Assembly: GCA_951804985.1 (NCBI GenBank)
Contig: OX638135.1
Coordinates: 6,229,659 to 6,293,658 of the forward strand
Reading direction: 5' to 3'
DNA: 64,000 bases
DNA from: Dryomyza anilis
Lineage: Eukaryota > Arthropoda > Insecta > Diptera > Dryomyzidae
This document shows, one piece after another, positions 1 to 9,945 of this stretch (within the stretch, counting starts at the first letter, position 1; the number at the start of each line of letters is the position of its first letter). The notes below the pieces were generated by a model. It made no database searches. It had not been told where the DNA came from and was given only the letters and a program-made list of their open reading frames with translations. Both the position numbers and the translations under genes were made by a program.

Positions 1-95
1 CATTGCTTAGTGCTCTCAATTGTCTTGCGTCTCATTTATTATTGTTGAATGCTTGCACAGTGGGACAATATGTAAAATTATATGCAAAACCATTT
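1..95. repeat. Copy of the upstream part of the heat-shock-like promoter block
   Basis: This stretch matches 3731-3815 in the same orientation, including the shared words CATTGCTTAGTG and TTGTCTTGCGTCTC. At 3.7 kb that sequence lies just upstream (minus-strand sense) of the heat-shock-like promoter. Here the promoter proper would lie beyond the left edge of the window. The block is therefore repeated at least twice in this region. Confidence 0.6.
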
Positions 96-113
96 TATTA
101 TTAAAGATACATT

Positions 114-350
114 AGCTGTATTCCCGTAGCGAGTGATGTAGAACTACAGCTCAATTTTCTATGCAAAGCATTACCAAACAATTAGAACCAGTTTCGTTTT
201 TGGTTCAATTTCTGATCTGGTACTGTACGTTTCTAAAGTAATTTTCTTTGTGGTAATGTAATGCTATTGTGAATAATGCTTAAATAGAAGAAGAACTTGT
301 TTTGCTAAAGAAAGAGCAGAAGAAAACAATGCTGTTAAATTTGTTAGGAA
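114..350 (+). mobile_element. Degenerate MITE copy, AGCTGCGTTCCCG family
   Basis: The left end (ATT followed by AGCTGTATTCCCGTAG) and the interior (TGATCTGGTACTGTACG, then CTATTGTGAATAATGC) match the better-preserved member at 16615-16908. The matching right inverted repeat is not visible, so the 3' boundary is approximate. No coding sequence is present. Confidence 0.55.
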
Positions 351-2109
351 AAAGTTCACTTTACCGACCATAGCGAAAAAAAAATGTCCCCTCCCCGGTA
401 TGTTCGCAAAAAAATACAAAATTAATAAAAAGCGCCGCCCGAACCTTGAAAAGTCAAAAATCGCGCGATTTTTTTTTTTTTTTTAAATTTCATTTTATCA
501 GCAGCACATATATTTCTACTCTAGAAATCTAAAAATCTTAATATTATACATTCTTATATACTTTCTTCACAAAATTTAAGGAACACGTGTTCGTATAATT
601 GTTGTTTTTCGATCTTGCTTTGTCTGTAACATTTGCTATTGAGACAATAGCGTTGTTCGTCTGTCAGCGCCATCTATTTGTTCGTGTGTATGTATGTAAA
701 TATGTTGAAAGTAACTAAAAGCAATTATTTCGAAACTAAAATTATGTAGGTAATTTATTATTTATTTAGAACTTATTACCAATATGTATTTTTTATATTA
801 AATGACTTGTTTGAATATATAATTTAATTAAATTGTTTATACTATTTTATTTTTATATAATTTAATCTATGTATTTATACTCTTTCTCCTCTTCTGCTGC
901 CACTACTATTGGTTGATGTATAAACCTTCCGAACGTTACCCATAAGCATTGTATATTTTATTTAGATAACAATAGGATGAAATCAATTTGGTATATATAC
1001 GCTATTTCATAAAAAAAAATGTTTACGAACTGAAATCATCCCAATATTCGTAGGTTAAATCGGTTTTCTATATTTATAACATGAACATTCATACATACAC
1101 AGACACTTGCTTGCCTGGCTCTGCTTTGTTGTTCTATTCGTGAAAACACACACATGCATACAATGTATATCATGCCATTTTTGATACCTAAGAAAAAAGA
1201 ACATCTACATATCCAGACAAGTTGAACCCAAGAACTTAGTGTCTGAATATCTAGAAAATAGGTCTTAGTTACAGGGACGTAAATTCAGGTTTATCTTTGA
1301 AATTTAAAAAAACTGGAATCCAAAATTATATATAAGTGATAATATTTTATTATATAATACACATTTAATAGGTATTTATTTGTAAAAGGCGAGTTTAAGC
1401 AAAGTATATCGCCTTTGCCTTAAACGACCAAAGCCATCTATAACTGAATCAATATTAATTGTTTTAGTTTCTTCAAGTAGGAACAACTGGGGTCAGATTC
1501 TGAATCTAAGTGATAATGATAAATGATCAATTTTTTTCACTTCACAGAGATCAAATTTAAAGCTTCTTAATCCAAAAAAAAAACACTGTAAATAAGAATA
1601 TATTCTAGTAAAACATAATAATTTTGATAATTTTATTTATGTGATGAATTTTTGAAAAACTTTTCAAAACTGTCGGCTTTGTTTTCTTTTTCGTAAACTT
1701 TTGACAATAGTTACCACTTCACAGCACCATGAGAAGCGGAAATGTGTGAATTCACCAAAAAAACTTTTCACTTCACGATAACTCAGATCCAGAATCGAAC
1801 CCCAATATAACAGAATCGAAAAATAATAGCTGAAAAAACAGATGATGGAATTATGAAATATTTGTATGAAAAACAATCATCGACTTTGATTTTAAAGGTG
1901 ACCCCAAAGGAATGCTCTATTGAATGAGAAAATCGATATGGAGAATTTTCAGCGAAATCCGAATATGGGAAACGGACCCGCCGTGACCTCAAAGTAGGAG
2001 TTTTTGTACCTAAATCAACAATTTCAAAATTGATCGATTTTCTCATCCAATAGAGCATTTCTAGGGGGTGACCTCCTCTCGATTCGAAATAATGATTTTC
2101 CATTGTTAG
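351..2109. other. AT-rich intergenic DNA, no gene seen
   Basis: No credible gene is seen. A perfect palindrome GAACACGTGTTC (E-box core CACGTG) lies near 584. An imperfect inverted repeat has arms near 1909-1937 and 2034-2062, sharing AATGCTCTATTG and GAGAAAATCGAT, so the ORFs across it are palindrome by-products. A poly(T) tract is at about 470-484. Confidence 0.6.
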
Positions 2110-2570
2110 TCTAATGTACATTAGACTGATTCAAATGTATGAACAATCTACAACTATTTTTTCTTTTGCTCCGCGTCGACTTTCTGAACTAGGACCTCTA
2201 AAACTGAGAAGAAGCTGTGAAGAAGATCCTGTGATGTTGCGCAAAGAGCTTAAAGGACATTTTTATACTTTTAACGACTATTTTCAATAAAATTATTATT
2301 ACTCCAAGTGTAAAAAGATATCCCTAAATTTTCTTTCTTTATTTAATTTAAAATCTCTTAATGAAATCTTTTTAAAATTATAAATTTTTAGTAAACCGTT
2401 ACAGTTTCTTGGGTTGCCAAACACGTAAAGTGTAGACTTTTTTTTACTATAGTAATTTTAATGGTCGAATTTTTTCTAATTTTATTCTAACGAGTTTGGG
2501 ATAACATATTTATTTGTATTATTGCACATATAATTGTCTTATATTTTTAGATATCGTTTTATTAGTACAT
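2110..2570 (-). repeat. Dispersed repeat R, inverted copy
   Basis: This is the reverse complement of 8206-8690 and is also related to 14829-15290 and 39451-39930. Shared landmarks are TCTAATGTACAT, the GTCGAC region, TTGCGCAAAGAGCTTAAAGG and AACGAGTTTGGGATAAC. This copy lacks the Harbinger right end that abuts the other copies, so it shows the R sequence without that insertion. It has no coding potential. Confidence 0.7.
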
Positions 2571-3299
2571 AGTAAAATTCTGCACTCCTACCTAAAACTA
2601 TCTCAATATAAAATGGTGTGCATCAACCCCAAATTATTCAAGAAAATGTTTCAGATATCCTTCCCGAGTATTTTAAGATTAAAATAAATAAAAAGACGTT
2701 GGCACATTTTATTAAATATCACGGTTTAATAATTTTTTGGGATTTTTTGTTTTTTTTTTAACAATAAGTTGAATGTAATTTTTTTTGCTTAAACTATTAA
2801 GTTTTTCCACTAAAATAAACTTATAAAAGTTTTACATACTTTGTTCACCATTATGGTTCATAATAAATAATAACAAAAGCGGTAAAATTGTTTTTTCAAA
2901 AATAATCCTTTAATGAGCATAATATCCTTAAGTTGTTTTTACATAGAATAACGTGTATACAAATATATAACAAACAAAATAAAAAATCAGTCAGAGTTGA
3001 AGTTATATTACAATTCAAAAACCAATTTTTGTGAAAATTTAGTTTAAAATATTTTAAGATTTTAGTAAACCATAAATAATGAAGTTTAAACTCATCAATA
3101 TTCTTATTGAACAACGTTTTCTAAAAGTAGACATTATATGCTACTTTCTGGAATAAAAATCTAACTTATGTCGTGGATATTATCAAAGATATTGATTCAG
3201 AAATTAACCCTTTATATAATTTTATTTTTTGATTTCAATCAAAATATTCTTACGAAAATTCAGTCTACGGAAAGCTGTTCTACATGTTCGTATCTCTGA
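2571..3299. other. AT-rich DNA, no gene seen
   Basis: Only short open frames occur, without recognisable motifs. If the promoter at 3.5 kb were driving a gene on the minus strand, its body should begin here. I find no start of a heat-shock protein or of any other recognisable protein. Confidence 0.5.
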
Positions 3300-3303
3300 A
3301 TTG

Positions 3304-3370
3304 TGTACAAAATAAAAACACACTTATATCTAGTTAAAACCAAATATAAATGTGTTTTTATTTTGTACAT
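3304..3370. repeat. Near-perfect hairpin, 26-bp arms
   Basis: The left arm begins TGTACAAAATAAAAACACAC. The right arm is its reverse complement with one mismatch and ends TTTTATTTTGTACA. The loop is about 15 nt. It lies downstream (minus sense) of the heat-shock-like promoter. It may be a foldback scar or a template-switch product. Confidence 0.75.
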
Positions 3371-3504
3371 TATTTCAACTAGTATTAATTAACTTTATTT
3401 AATTAAATAACAACTTAAAGAATAATCACTTATATCAACTGTTGAATTTCTACAATTTAGCTTTACAATGTTCACACACGAGACGCACTAGTTCACTATT
3501 AAAT

Positions 3505-3790
3505 CACAACTGAAGTGCAGTGTCTCAGATGCGCGGCCTTATAAACTGCAGGCATCAGTTCGACACGTTTCGACAAGCTTCGACTTGTTTCGAGAACCTT
3601 CTACTCGTTTCGCGAATGACGCATGCTATTGGCATTTCATTCGCACTCATGTATTTTTATGTGCTGATCTTCCATCTCTTTCTCGCACATTGCTCAGTGC
3701 GCTGAATGAGCTTCCGTCTCTTTCTAACACATTGCTTAGTGCGCTGAATTGTCTTGCGTCTCATTTATTATTGGTGAATGCTTGCACTAT
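3505..3790 (-). promoter_or_regulatory. Orphan heat-shock-type core promoter with phased HSEs
   Basis: The plus strand at 3559-3618 holds six 10-bp units, each starting TTC (TTCGACACGT, TTCGACAAGC, TTCGACTTGT, TTCGAGAACC, TTCTACTCGT, TTCGCGAATG). One perfect heat-shock element, TTC-nn-GAA-nn-TTC, lies at 3589-3601. On the minus strand a TATA-like TTTATAA begins at 3545, and a TCAGTT initiator puts +1 near 3511, about 34 nt downstream. Two GAGA-type stretches (GAGAAAGAGATGG and AGAAAGAGACGG) lie upstream at about 3668-3730. This matches the known layout of fly hsp70-class promoters (HSEs, GAGA sites, TATA, Inr). No heat-shock protein ORF follows, so it is either an orphan fragment or drives an unrecognised transcript. 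Confidence 0.6.
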
Positions 3791-4403
3791 GGGGCAAATT
3801 ATATCTTTTCGTAACAATATATTATTCTTTAGGCTAGGTGCGCATACTTTTACACGCTGCAAGAAAAAGTGCTCTCCCAAACATAATTTTGCAGGCATTA
3901 ACATGTATCTTTGGAATTTTATGTAAACATAATATATAATTGAATGATAAATCATTCATAAACAGGGTTGTATTGAGACTTGCACAGTGTTGTAATGAGC
4001 TCTGACTTATATTATAATATTCCGGAAACATTTTAATGTTGCCCCTTAAAATGGAGTATGTTCTAATGGAAACATAATAATTACTACATCCAAATAAAAA
4101 CAATATTTGTACCGAAACATAAATATGTTCAAAATAAAACATAATTTTGAACGACCTGAATATAAATATGTTTCTAGTGAAACATATCAGTTGTTTCAGT
4201 TCATAAAGTAGTATGTTTACATAGAAACATATTTTAATATTTTTGGAAAGAAAACCTGAAAATAAAATAAAAATAAAATGTTGTTTTTTTATTAATTTTT
4301 ATCAAACATCTTTATACATGCACAGTGGGAATTTATAATAATTGAATTCATATACAAATTTTAAATGCATAAATAAATAATTCGTTTAAAACTGCAAGTA
4401 CAA

Positions 4404-4607
4404 GTGACAGCATCAATGAATGCACAATTGCACAAGCAGACGCTAAACGAGACGATCCAGGCTTTCTTTATATTTGGTACAGTTACAGTTGATCTCAGTA
4501 CAGCACATAGCGTAGGCAAGGAATTCACGGAGGCTTTTGTAAAAAAAACATGCCAAATTCTGTTGAAAATCGAAACACTGACTTTTATTTGTGGTTTTTC
4601 ACATTAG
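4404..4607 (+). other. Conserved short ORF in the Harbinger 5' region
   Basis: This 67-codon frame (FGTVTVDLSTAHSVGKEF core) recurs in the derivatives near 32429-32695 (minus) and 58215-58457 (plus). The same DNA at 38482-38676 is open in the antisense direction. It lies upstream of the MADF exons and could be a leader or first exon. I recognise no domain. DNA-level repeat conservation explains the recurrence equally well, so coding status is unproven. Confidence 0.25.
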
Positions 4608-4650
4608 TTTCAGAAATTACTCTGTATATATTTATTTAATTTACAAATAA

Positions 4651-5468
4651 CAAAATTATTACCGACGCGAACACGTTTTCTCAACGAACAACAAAAGACA
4701 CGTACGCGGAAAGTGCCGATCATCGAGTGTCAAGAATATACTGAAGGATAAGATTTGGGTCCAAATAAGTCAACGTCTGAACTGCAAAGGTAACTTGTAT
4801 TCATATTTGTAGAAACATTTAAAAATCTGTTAAGTTTTCCAGACGATGTTTGCAAGAAGAGATGGAGAAATTTGCGCGACACATACAAAAAAGTGAAACA
4901 TCGCGAGGAGTTGCGGTCAGGCAGCGCTGCACCTGAACATAAGAAGCCATGGAAATTTTATCAAATAATGCAGTTCTTGGATAATTTTGCAAGCAGCCGA
5001 TCGTACCTTAAATAATTACGTGCTATATATCGAATTTATTTGTATCATAACTTTCTTTACAGAACATTTGGAAATATAGTGTCTGATGTTGTAGATGACA
5101 ATTTAGACTTGACGCTGCAAGGGGATGAATATGTGGAAGTTATTGACACAGCCAGTTGCGATTTTTCGGAATCTCCAGATATCGATGATTCTATGTCTTC
5201 TGGGTCTGCACAGAAAAGACACGGCTGTAACAAGCGTGAGGACATGCAAATTAAATTTTCTAAACTACTGGACTTGGCATATGCCAGTATATCTGAAACA
5301 TGTGCTGAATTTCGAGCAGCACAACCGAGGCAGAAAGACAGCATGAAATTACTTTTGGAATCTTTAGATAAGAAAATAAAAAGTGCAAATTTGAATGAAA
5401 TGCAACTACTTGAAATGGAAAGTAGCATCTCCTCATTTGTTTATGGCAAACTTTCAAGTTTTAAATAA
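4651..5468 (+). CDS. MADF-like accessory protein of a Harbinger transposon (spliced)
   Basis: Three exons fit the sequence: about 4651-4789, 4843-5002 and 5063-5468. The GT/AG introns are 4790-4842 and 5003-5062, and both junctions keep frame. The product has a MADF-type core, KIWVQISQRL from exon 1 followed by DDVCKKRWRNLRDTYKK and KPWKFYQIMQFL from exon 2. Exon 3 adds an acidic linker (DIDDSMSSGS) and a C-terminal helix (MQLLEMESSISSFV) that faintly resembles a BESS region. In PIF/Harbinger elements such a Myb/SANT-like protein is known to help the transposase bind DNA and enter the nucleus. The frame is open upstream to a stop at 4648, but no in-frame ATG is seen, so the start may lie in an unseen exon. 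The gene looks intact, unlike its partner transposase. Confidence 0.65.
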
Positions 5469-5551
5469 ATTAACCGTAAAATATTAAATAAATTTTGGTT
5501 TCATTATTTTAGAAATAAATTGATATAATTTAAATAACATATTATCTGAAT

Positions 5552-6770
5552 TTATACTGATCGTGTTTCTAAATAATTGCTTAAAATGTTTCGCATTTCA
5601 AACGCTTGTCCTGTAGATCTATGAGATACAAAAACTCTTGCAGATTGCAAAGCATTTTCTTCCAATTCCAGAGTTTCTTCTGCAGTATCTAAATTGTTTC
5701 AGCTAAAATAGGCGCTATCTTTTTGGATCATTAAAAAATTATGCAGCAGAACTGTAGCTAAAACAATTTTATCTACATTTTTTGGACAAGCGTGTATTGT
5801 AGTATGAAGCACTCTCTATCGATTGGCCAATATTCCAAAACATATATCAATTCGTACTCGAGCTTTTGATAAAGTTTTATTAAATTTTGATTTGTCAGTG
5901 GGCAAGTTTCTCCCTGGAAAAGAACGCATCAAATTTGTCCTTAGAGGAAATGCATTGTCCCCAACGAAGAAAAATGGGAATTTTACATCTGAACCTGGCA
6001 AACATTTCGCCTCTGGAACTTGCAGTGTTTCATCCAGAATCTTTTTGCCAAATGTACTTCGAAAAAATACTCCTTTATCACTTTGACTTCCGACAGCTCC
6101 AACATCCACCATTGTAAAAGTGAAATCCGAGTCGCAAGTTGCCAACAATATGGTACTGAATGTTTTCTTATAATTGAAATATAAAGATCCACTTCCTCGA
6201 GGGCAAACAATGTTTATAAGCTTGCCATCTATTGCTCCTAAACAATGTGGCATTCCTGTTCTTGCGTAAAATCTTTCCGTTATATGAAACCAGTCAGTCT
6301 CATTTGGAGGCGCCAAATAGACTAAATGTAGCTCATCCCAAATGGTCTGACACGTCTCATAAATAATTTGCCTGACAGAGGATACTCCAAGTCTAAAAGA
6401 CCATGCCAAAAACGGAAAACTGCATCCCTGCGTCAAGTGCCTGAATATTTATATGAAAACGACTAATTGTTGTAAATTTATAAAACTAGAAACTTGCTTA
6501 AGTGTGACCGCCAAACGAGTCTCAGGATCAATGGGTTTTTGGTGGGAAAATCGTTTCTTTTAATAAAGAAAGCAGCAACTCAAATTTAGCAACGCTCATT
6601 CGCGGAGCTTTGAAGAAGTGTTCCTCGTCCTTTGATTTTAATTGCTTTACACAAGTTTCGAAAAAGCTCAATTGTTCTTGGCATATGCCTCATATGCCTC
6701 ATATTTGTTATTTTTATAATAAACATTACAAATTCCAATGCATCCGACATTTTCACAAATTTTATTAATA
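5552..6770 (-). pseudogene. PIF/Harbinger DDE transposase (HARBI1-like), decayed
   Basis: The longest open part, 5816-6436 (206 aa), shows the DDE_Tnp_4 pattern. It contains FRLGVSSVRQIIYETC, then GAIDG (D70), MVDVGAVGSQSD (D111), FVGDNAFPLR and FGILANR. The third catalytic position, normally E in the VE..FG context, reads D197 (RIDICFG). After FGILANR a TAG interrupts the frame. The C-terminal part then continues in the same frame (HACPKNVDKIVLATVLLHNF) past a further TGA to a stop at 5552-5554. Upstream, N-terminal fragments with FFKAPRMSVAKFELLLSLL lie in a shifted frame around 6560-6700, so at least one frameshift is needed. The gene converges on the MADF gene. The element is therefore unlikely to make active transposase. 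Confidence 0.8.
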
Positions 6771-6789
6771 CGTCAATTATATGTTTAAA

Positions 6790-7460
6790 CTAGCTGTACC
6801 CGTGAACGACTCGTGCCAAGATTTTGTGAATTCATAGATATAAAGCGATTTTATTAATATAAAAAAAAACATTATTATTATTTTTTATATCAGGGGCCCG
6901 TGCTTCGCTGTGGAAGTTTTTTTTATTGGTTTTATAAATGTAGTAACCAAATAATAATTCTCCGCCAAAACAACTTTTCTCAAAGACAATTCAGACAGTA
7001 GAATATTTCGCCGTAGAATTCTTCCCAGTAGAAATCTTCGCCGTAAAATTTTTCCCATAGAACGCTTTACCGTAGAATTCTTCCCGGTAGAACTCTTCCC
7101 GGTAGATTTCTTCCCCGTAGAGCTTTTCCCAGTAGAAGTTTTAGTGTAGTTTGTTTTAATGTGGTGAGTTTTAGTGTGTTGAATTTTTAGTTCAGTGAAT
7201 TTTTAGTGTGGTGAGTTTTAGTGTGGTGTGTTTTAGTGTGTTGAGTTTTGGTATGGTGAGTTTTAGTGTGGTGAGTTTTAGTGTGGTGAATTTTTAGTGT
7301 AGTGAGTTTTAGTGTGGTGAGTTTAATTGTGGTGAGTTTTAGTGCGGTGAGTTTTAGTGTGGTGAGTTTTAGTGTGGTGAGTTTCGGTGTGGTGAGTTTT
7401 TAGTATTGTGAGTTTTAGTGTGGTGAGTTTTAGTGTGGTGAGTTTTAGTGTGGTGAGCTT
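6790..7460 (-). mobile_element. Helitron 3' part, copy 1
   Basis: Read on the minus strand, it ends with GTCGTTCACGGGTACAGCTAG followed by T (6793-6790), the CTAG-3'/T arrangement of Helitron 3' ends. The same end, about 90% alike, closes the Helitron at 50425-51116. The interior holds a GTGGTGAGTTTTA minisatellite. The 5' half is missing: at 7460 the sequence jumps into a DINE-B element. Comparison with 10271-12133 shows that about 1.04 kb was deleted across this junction. Confidence 0.7.
7140..7459. repeat. Minisatellite (GTGGTGAGTTTTA)n inside Helitron
   Basis: About two dozen units of 13-14 bp, GTGGTGAGTTTTA with variants (GTGTTGAGTTTTG, GTGGTGAATTTTTA). The same array occurs at 10500-11045 and, in reverse, at 50812-50965, always inside Helitron sequence. 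It is therefore an internal component of this Helitron family. Confidence 0.85.
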
Positions 7461-7723
7461 TACCGATTTGGCTCATTTTCAAACTCAGTTCCTACTTTTG
7501 GCTAAAATATATTGAGACGAAATTTCATCGCATTCTGAGCAGTATTTCTCAAGTTATTCTGTATTCGGACAGCAAGACAGCAAGACGGACAGACAGACGG
7601 ACATGGCTAAACGGACTCGGGTCAAGTATATATATACTTTTCCATACCGGAAACGCCTCCTAAGGGGCGTTACAATATATGCACAAAGTTAATATACCCT
7701 GTACCTCATAGGTGTAGGGTATA
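7461..7723 (-). mobile_element. DINE-B Helentron fragment
   Basis: The reverse complement starts TATACCCTACACCTATGAGG and runs through GTAACGCCCCTTAGGAGGCG, the AAGTATATATATACTTGA core and a GTCCGTCTGTCTGTCCG tract. It is cut at 7460 by the deletion junction with the Helitron. The complete relative is 54950-55716. Confidence 0.75.
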
Positions 7724-8205
7724 AAAATTGACAGACTTTATTTAAAACAGTCGCAACGTCAGAGAGCGCCGCAGACTTGGATGTGTTTCGGCTAAAAAGA
7801 GGAAATTCTGCTCAACGAGTGCCAACTTCGTATACAAAAAGAATGTTGCAAGAATACACTTATTTAAATCCTATTTCTTTTTTGTTTTAAAATGCTGCAC
7901 AACGTTTGCGAAGATACGTTGTATTTAGATTTCATTAGCATTTTCTGTGTTTCGAAACATAGTTTTAACCAAGTAAATTTCCAAGAAATAGTTTATTCAA
8001 ATGCAATTAAAATTTTATGTTGGTATTGTAATATATTTATGGCAAATTTGACAGATTTTGCTGGGTAATATAATAATGTTTACACGTGAACAAAAATAAA
8101 TTCAATTTCGATTATAATTTAATTACACTTCATTCCTAATACATGTATTTCGTATTACTTTTTAATTATATTCAAACATATTCAAATAATTCTTTTCTAT
8201 CCGTG

Positions 8206-8690
8206 TAATAATACGATATCTAAAAATATAAGAGTGACATATCATTTAAAAGATAATTGTATGTGCAATAATACAAAAATGTTATCCCAAACTCGTTAGA
8301 ATAAAATTAGAAAAATTTCGACCGTTAAAATTACTATAGTAAAAAAAAAAACTACATTTTACTTATTTGCCAAGCCAAGAAACTGTAACTAACTAAAAAT
8401 TTATATTTTAAAAAATCATAATATCAGTAAGAGATTTTAAATTAAATAAAAAAAGAAAATTGAGTGATATCTCTTTACTCTTGGAGTAATAATAATGTTA
8501 TTGAAAATAGTCGTCAAAAGTTCAAAAATATCCTTTAAGCTCTTTGCGCAACATCACAGATCCCTTTTTTTGGGTTTTAAAGGCTTTTTCTCAGTTTTAG
8601 AGGTCCTAGTTTTAGAATGTCGACGCGGAGATAAACCTTTTAAGATTTTTGGTTTTTGAATCAGTCTAATGTACATGTGTTGACGGACCT
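8206..8690 (+). repeat. Dispersed repeat R
   Basis: It starts exactly where the Harbinger right end stops and continues to the TCAGTCTAATGTACATG motif. Copies are at 2110-2570 (inverted), 14829-15290 and 39451-39930. It has no coding potential. Confidence 0.65.
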
Positions 8691-9327
8691 ATATGGGCAT
8701 ACATTTTTATTTTTTAAATCCTTTGAAACTGAATTTATATACCAATAACTTGCGTAGTTTTCGTTTTTATGCTAATAATAACAACGTACGAAAGTAGTCC
8801 TATTTATTCTTAAAGTACGCTAGCAAATAAATACACGTGTTTCTCAGTTTTTCTGGATCAATTCGTTAGAAGGTTTTATTTTCATTTGAAATGAATTTTT
8901 GGTCGAATATTTCAAAAATTTTGATGTACTTCATAGGCTTTTATTTGTATTTTAAAGATGCAAGGATCAGCAAGTTTTAATTTAATAAATTTGAATTGAT
9001 TTTTAAAATGTCTCATGGTAGCATTAAAAGTGGGAATAAAACATTAAAATGAATTGATGTTGGGAAACCGTTCTCATAAATAATACATGATTTACGCATA
9101 ATATTTTTAAAAATTAATCATGATATCCAGCCAAGAATAAGTAATCATTATGATTTGGTTTTTCAGGGTTTAAAAAAACTGAAATGTTGCAATAGCAGTA
9201 GCAACTGCTGTGGCTGTTGAACAGCAACATTCAGAGTACATTTCTGAAAACAATAACTATGACAATCAAAAGTAGCAATTTAAATTTAAAAAATGACTAA
9301 TGCTGCTGCTATTTAATTTTTGACATT
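8691..9327. repeat. Noncoding repeat, duplicated at 15291-16614
   Basis: No gene is seen. The segment is nearly identical to 15291-15706 plus 16395-16614, the second copy being split by a DINE-A insertion. Its last part (CAGTAGCAACTGCTGTGGCTG onwards) is also found inverted near 18860-19080 and 21650-21860. Confidence 0.6.
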
Positions 9328-9490
9328 AGCTGCGTTCCCGTGGTTTTTGATCCTGATCCGTAGATAATTTTCTTATACAAAATCAAAACAAACAATTAGA
9401 ACTAGGTTCGTTTTTGGATCAATTACTGATCTGGTACTGTACGTATCAAGAGTAAATTTGTTTGTGGTGATGTTGTGCTTTTGTGTATGG
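9328..9490 (+). mobile_element. Truncated MITE, AGCTGCGTTCCCG family
   Basis: The left end AGCTGCGTTCCCGTGG, preceded by ATT, equals that of 16615-16908. Around 9480 the copy breaks and continues into a local palindrome (TGTGTATGGCTG then GGCCATACACA). About 180 bp present in the other duplicate are missing. Confidence 0.65.
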
Positions 9491-9639
9491 CTGTGGCCAT
9501 ACACAAAAAAAGCACAACTACCGATTGTCGTTGTTCGGTTATTGCAATATAGCCGACAGTCGTTGTTCCGGTTTTTGCAACCAACTATTAGCCGAGTAGT
9601 CGGTCATTGTTCGGTTGTTGCAAATCGTAGCAGGACACT

Positions 9640-9945
9640 TCCCCGAAAGACCTTTCCCCGAAATAGACCTTTCCCCGATTGGACTTTGCCCTCGGCCATT
9701 TACCCGAAAAGACATTTCCCCGAAATTGCCACTTCCCCGAAATTACCACTTCCCCGAAATGGACATTTCCCCGAGATGGACACATCCCCAAAATGGACAC
9801 TTCCCGAAATGGACATTTCCCCGAAATAGACATTTCCCCAAAATGGACATTTCCCCGAAATAGACATTTCCCCAAAATGGACATTTCCCCAAAATGGGCA
9901 CTTCCCTGAATTGGACACATCCCCAAAATGGACACTTGAAATTGA
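9640..9945. repeat. Minisatellite TTCCCCGAAATGGACA
   Basis: About 16 tandem units of 16-20 bp, TTCCCCGAAATGGACA with variants (AAATAGACA, AAAATGGACA). The copy at 17080-17405 is the duplicate within segmental duplication I. ORFs open in both directions across the array are translations of the repeat, not genes. Confidence 0.85.

Larger units (their letters stand above)
3853..8205 (+). mobile_element. PIF/Harbinger-type transposon, interrupted
   Basis: The left end is CACGCTGCAAG at 3853. The right end is TTTTCTATCCGTG at 8205. Both ends recur in the shorter derivatives at 28655-38075 and 57678-59124, which defines the boundaries. It carries a plus-strand MADF-like gene (4651-5468) and a convergent minus-strand DDE transposase (5552-6770), the two-gene layout expected for PIF/Harbinger. 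Helitron and DINE sequence (6790-7723) separates the genes from the right end (7724-8205). Flanking dinucleotides are TA/TA here, TT/TT at 28655-38075 and CA/CA at 57678-59124. That is shorter than the 3-bp duplication typical of the superfamily, so the true termini may be off by a base. Confidence 0.7.
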
